DNA of 64,000 bases, taken from the NCBI RefSeq assembly GCF_001458415.1, contig NZ_CYSD01000031.1:87922-151921 (forward strand). The letters are read 5' to 3'. The notes under the pieces are model-generated. The model was not told the DNA's origin and did no database searches. It was given only the letters and a program-made list of their open reading frames with translations. This document shows, one piece after another, positions 63,148-64,000 of this stretch. How positions within the stretch are numbered: the first letter of the stretch is position 1; every line of letters begins with the position of its first letter. The position numbers and the translations under genes are program-made. The stretch comes from Tritonibacter multivorans (GTDB lineage: Bacteria > Pseudomonadota > Alphaproteobacteria > Rhodobacterales > Rhodobacteraceae).

Positions 63148-63217
63148 CATTAAATGATAACTTGATCAGTCTATTTGATGGAGTGTTGAAACCAGGTTCA
63201 TTTAGGCTTCCGGAACA

Positions 63218-64000
63218 ATGAGCACCTCCAAAACTGGCGCATATGCGACGGCCGCCTCCCTACGTTCAGAATCCGACGAAAAGGATGCGCTTTCAACACA
63301 TCTGTCTCGCGGTTCTGAAAACCTCACCGATGATCCCAGCCGTAGCACATTGCACACCGGAACCGCGCGCGAAGGCGAAACACAATCGCGCACCATCGAA
63401 GATGGGGCACCAATCGACAGCTTTGAGCGCGGCGCAGCTCAAATCACGCCCGCCACGGATGAACCCCGGGGCATATTGGCAAGCACCACCGTCACTGAGA
63501 ACGCTGCAGGCGCGGCCATTGGCACGCTGTCAATTGTCGACCCCGACGCAGGCGACAGCCACGAGATCACCCTCTCGGACGACCGCTTCGAGGTCGTCGG
63601 CAATGAGATCCGCCTGAAGGATGGCGTCAGCCTCGACCACGAAGAGACCGCTGAGATCGATCTGGAGGTCACCGTCACCGACGCAGGCGGGCTCACGACC
63701 TCCGAGACCTTCACCATCGCCGTCGAGGACGTGAATGAGGCCCCGGCCGAGGTCATGCTGGACGGCACCACCGTCACTGAAAACGCCGCAGGCGCGGCCA
63801 TTGGCACGCTGTCCATTGTCGACCCCGACGCAGGCGACAGCCATGAGATCACCCTCTCGGACGACCGCTTCGAGGTCGTCGGCAATGAGATCCGCCTGAA
63901 GGATGGCGTCAGCCTCGACCACGAAGAGACCGCTGAGATCGATCTGGAGGTCACCGTCACCGACGCAGGCGGGCTCACGACCTCCGAGACCTTCAACATC
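63218..64000 (+). CDS. large cadherin-repeat protein, N-terminal part (runs off the window)
   Basis: An open frame of 261 codons from ATG 63218 to the window end, with no stop, so the true protein is longer. Residues 1-88 are polar and low-complexity, without a signal peptide, as expected for a type I secreted protein whose signal is C-terminal. From residue 90 come cadherin-like repeats of 94 residues with Ca-binding hallmarks: DPDAGDSHEITL, LDHEETAEIDL, VTDAGGLTTSETFTI and VEDVNEAP. The ribosome site is weak (CCGGAA). It is divergent from the ABC/ABC/HlyD operon, which probably exports it. The antisense frames here are shadows. Confidence 0.88.
   Translation, partial: MSTSKTGAYATAASLRSESDEKDALSTHLSRGSENLTDDPSRSTLHTGTAREGETQSRTIEDGAPIDSFERGAAQITPATDEPRGILASTTVTENAAGAAIGTLSIVDPDAGDSHEITLSDDRFEVVGNEIRLKDGVSLDHEETAEIDLEVTVTDAGGLTTSETFTIAVEDVNEAPAEVMLDGTTVTENAAGAAIGTLSIVDPDAGDSHEITLSDDRFEVVGNEIRLKDGVSLDHEETAEIDLEVTVTDAGGLTTSETFNI
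63485..64000 (+). repeat. 282-bp tandem repeats in the cadherin gene
   Basis: Unit 1 is 63485-63766 and unit 2 starts at 63767 and continues past the window. The period is 282 bases, 94 codons. Over the 234 bases that can be compared, only a handful of mostly silent changes are seen (for example GAG/GAA, GCT/GCC, TCA/TCC, CAC/CAT, and ACC/AAC near the end). Such identity points to recent duplication or homogenisation of repeats. Confidence 0.92.

Noticed and set aside
63439..63999. Open frames of 130-186 codons antisense to the cadherin repeats, with tandem SASVTVTSRSISAVSSW-like repeats
   Set aside because: They are reverse-strand images of the 282-bp coding repeat; the sense frame has cadherin calcium motifs.
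1..64000. CRISPR arrays, prophage genes or rRNA operons
   Set aside because: No short regularly spaced repeats, cas, phage structural or rRNA sequences were seen on either strand; the only long tandem repeat is the coding cadherin array.

Overview
The window reads as a chromosomal segment of a marine alphaproteobacterium of the Rhodobacteraceae (Roseobacter group). The grounds are the family-typical housekeeping proteins (DnaE, HolB/Tmk, KdsD, PBP5-type carboxypeptidase), the TAXI-TRAP transporter, and an exosortase E/CPBP protease fusion with its VPEID-CTERM partner, a pair known from this group. No species can be named from sequence alone.

Layout. (1) 0.5-5.8 kb, plus strand: a large modular surface protein (SdrD-B-like repeats with nested jelly-roll and VHL-beta-like domains and a C-terminal thioester-like domain), a 56-residue VPEID-CTERM protein, and exosortase E fused to a CPBP protease. 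(2) 5.8-12.3 kb, minus strand: a tightly overlapping housekeeping operon (SPOR lipoprotein, D-Ala-D-Ala carboxypeptidase, tmk, holB, tatD, MBL hydrolase, AEC transporter). (3) 12.5-18.7 kb: tRNA-Ser(TGA), an ExoY-like sugar transferase, kdsD and dnaE. (4) 18.8-26.6 kb: an orphan sugar-type ABC binding protein behind two tandem operator-like sites, an MsAcT-like SGNH esterase, and a LysR/TAXI-TRAP/FAD-oxidoreductase uptake and catabolism unit. (5) 26.6-34.2 kb: a decayed IS3-family element, an HglS-type 2-oxoadipate dioxygenase/decarboxylase followed by a truncated FAD-oxidase gene, a double CaiB/BaiF CoA-transferase, a GMC oxidoreductase and a LysR regulator.

(6) 34.2-57.6 kb, minus strand: a 12-gene, about 23-kb run built around two giant PUFA-synthase/HglE-like type I synthases. 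PKS-A is NMO-like x2, KS, AT, ACP, KR, DH. PKS-C is KS, AT, DH-like, PPTase-like. With them are a stand-alone ACP, a separate Sfp-type PPTase, two alkaline-phosphatase-superfamily enzymes, a sulfotransferase, an alpha/beta hydrolase, a propeller-like protein, a PqqD/M50-like/HlyD fusion that has lost its protease residues, an unknown helical protein and a lipoprotein esterase. This looks like a biosynthesis-and-export locus for a modified (sulfated or phosphorylated?) long-chain lipid or polyketide. I know of no characterised product for this gene set.

(7) 57.9-64 kb: a type I secretion-like operon of two ABC proteins, both with badly degraded nucleotide-binding motifs, and an HlyD adaptor. 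It is divergent from the start of a large cadherin-repeat protein whose repeats are nearly identical at DNA level and which runs off the window. The strongest novelty candidates are the lipid/PKS locus with its dead-protease exporter, the ATPase-degenerate secretion pair, and the modular adhesin beside exosortase E.
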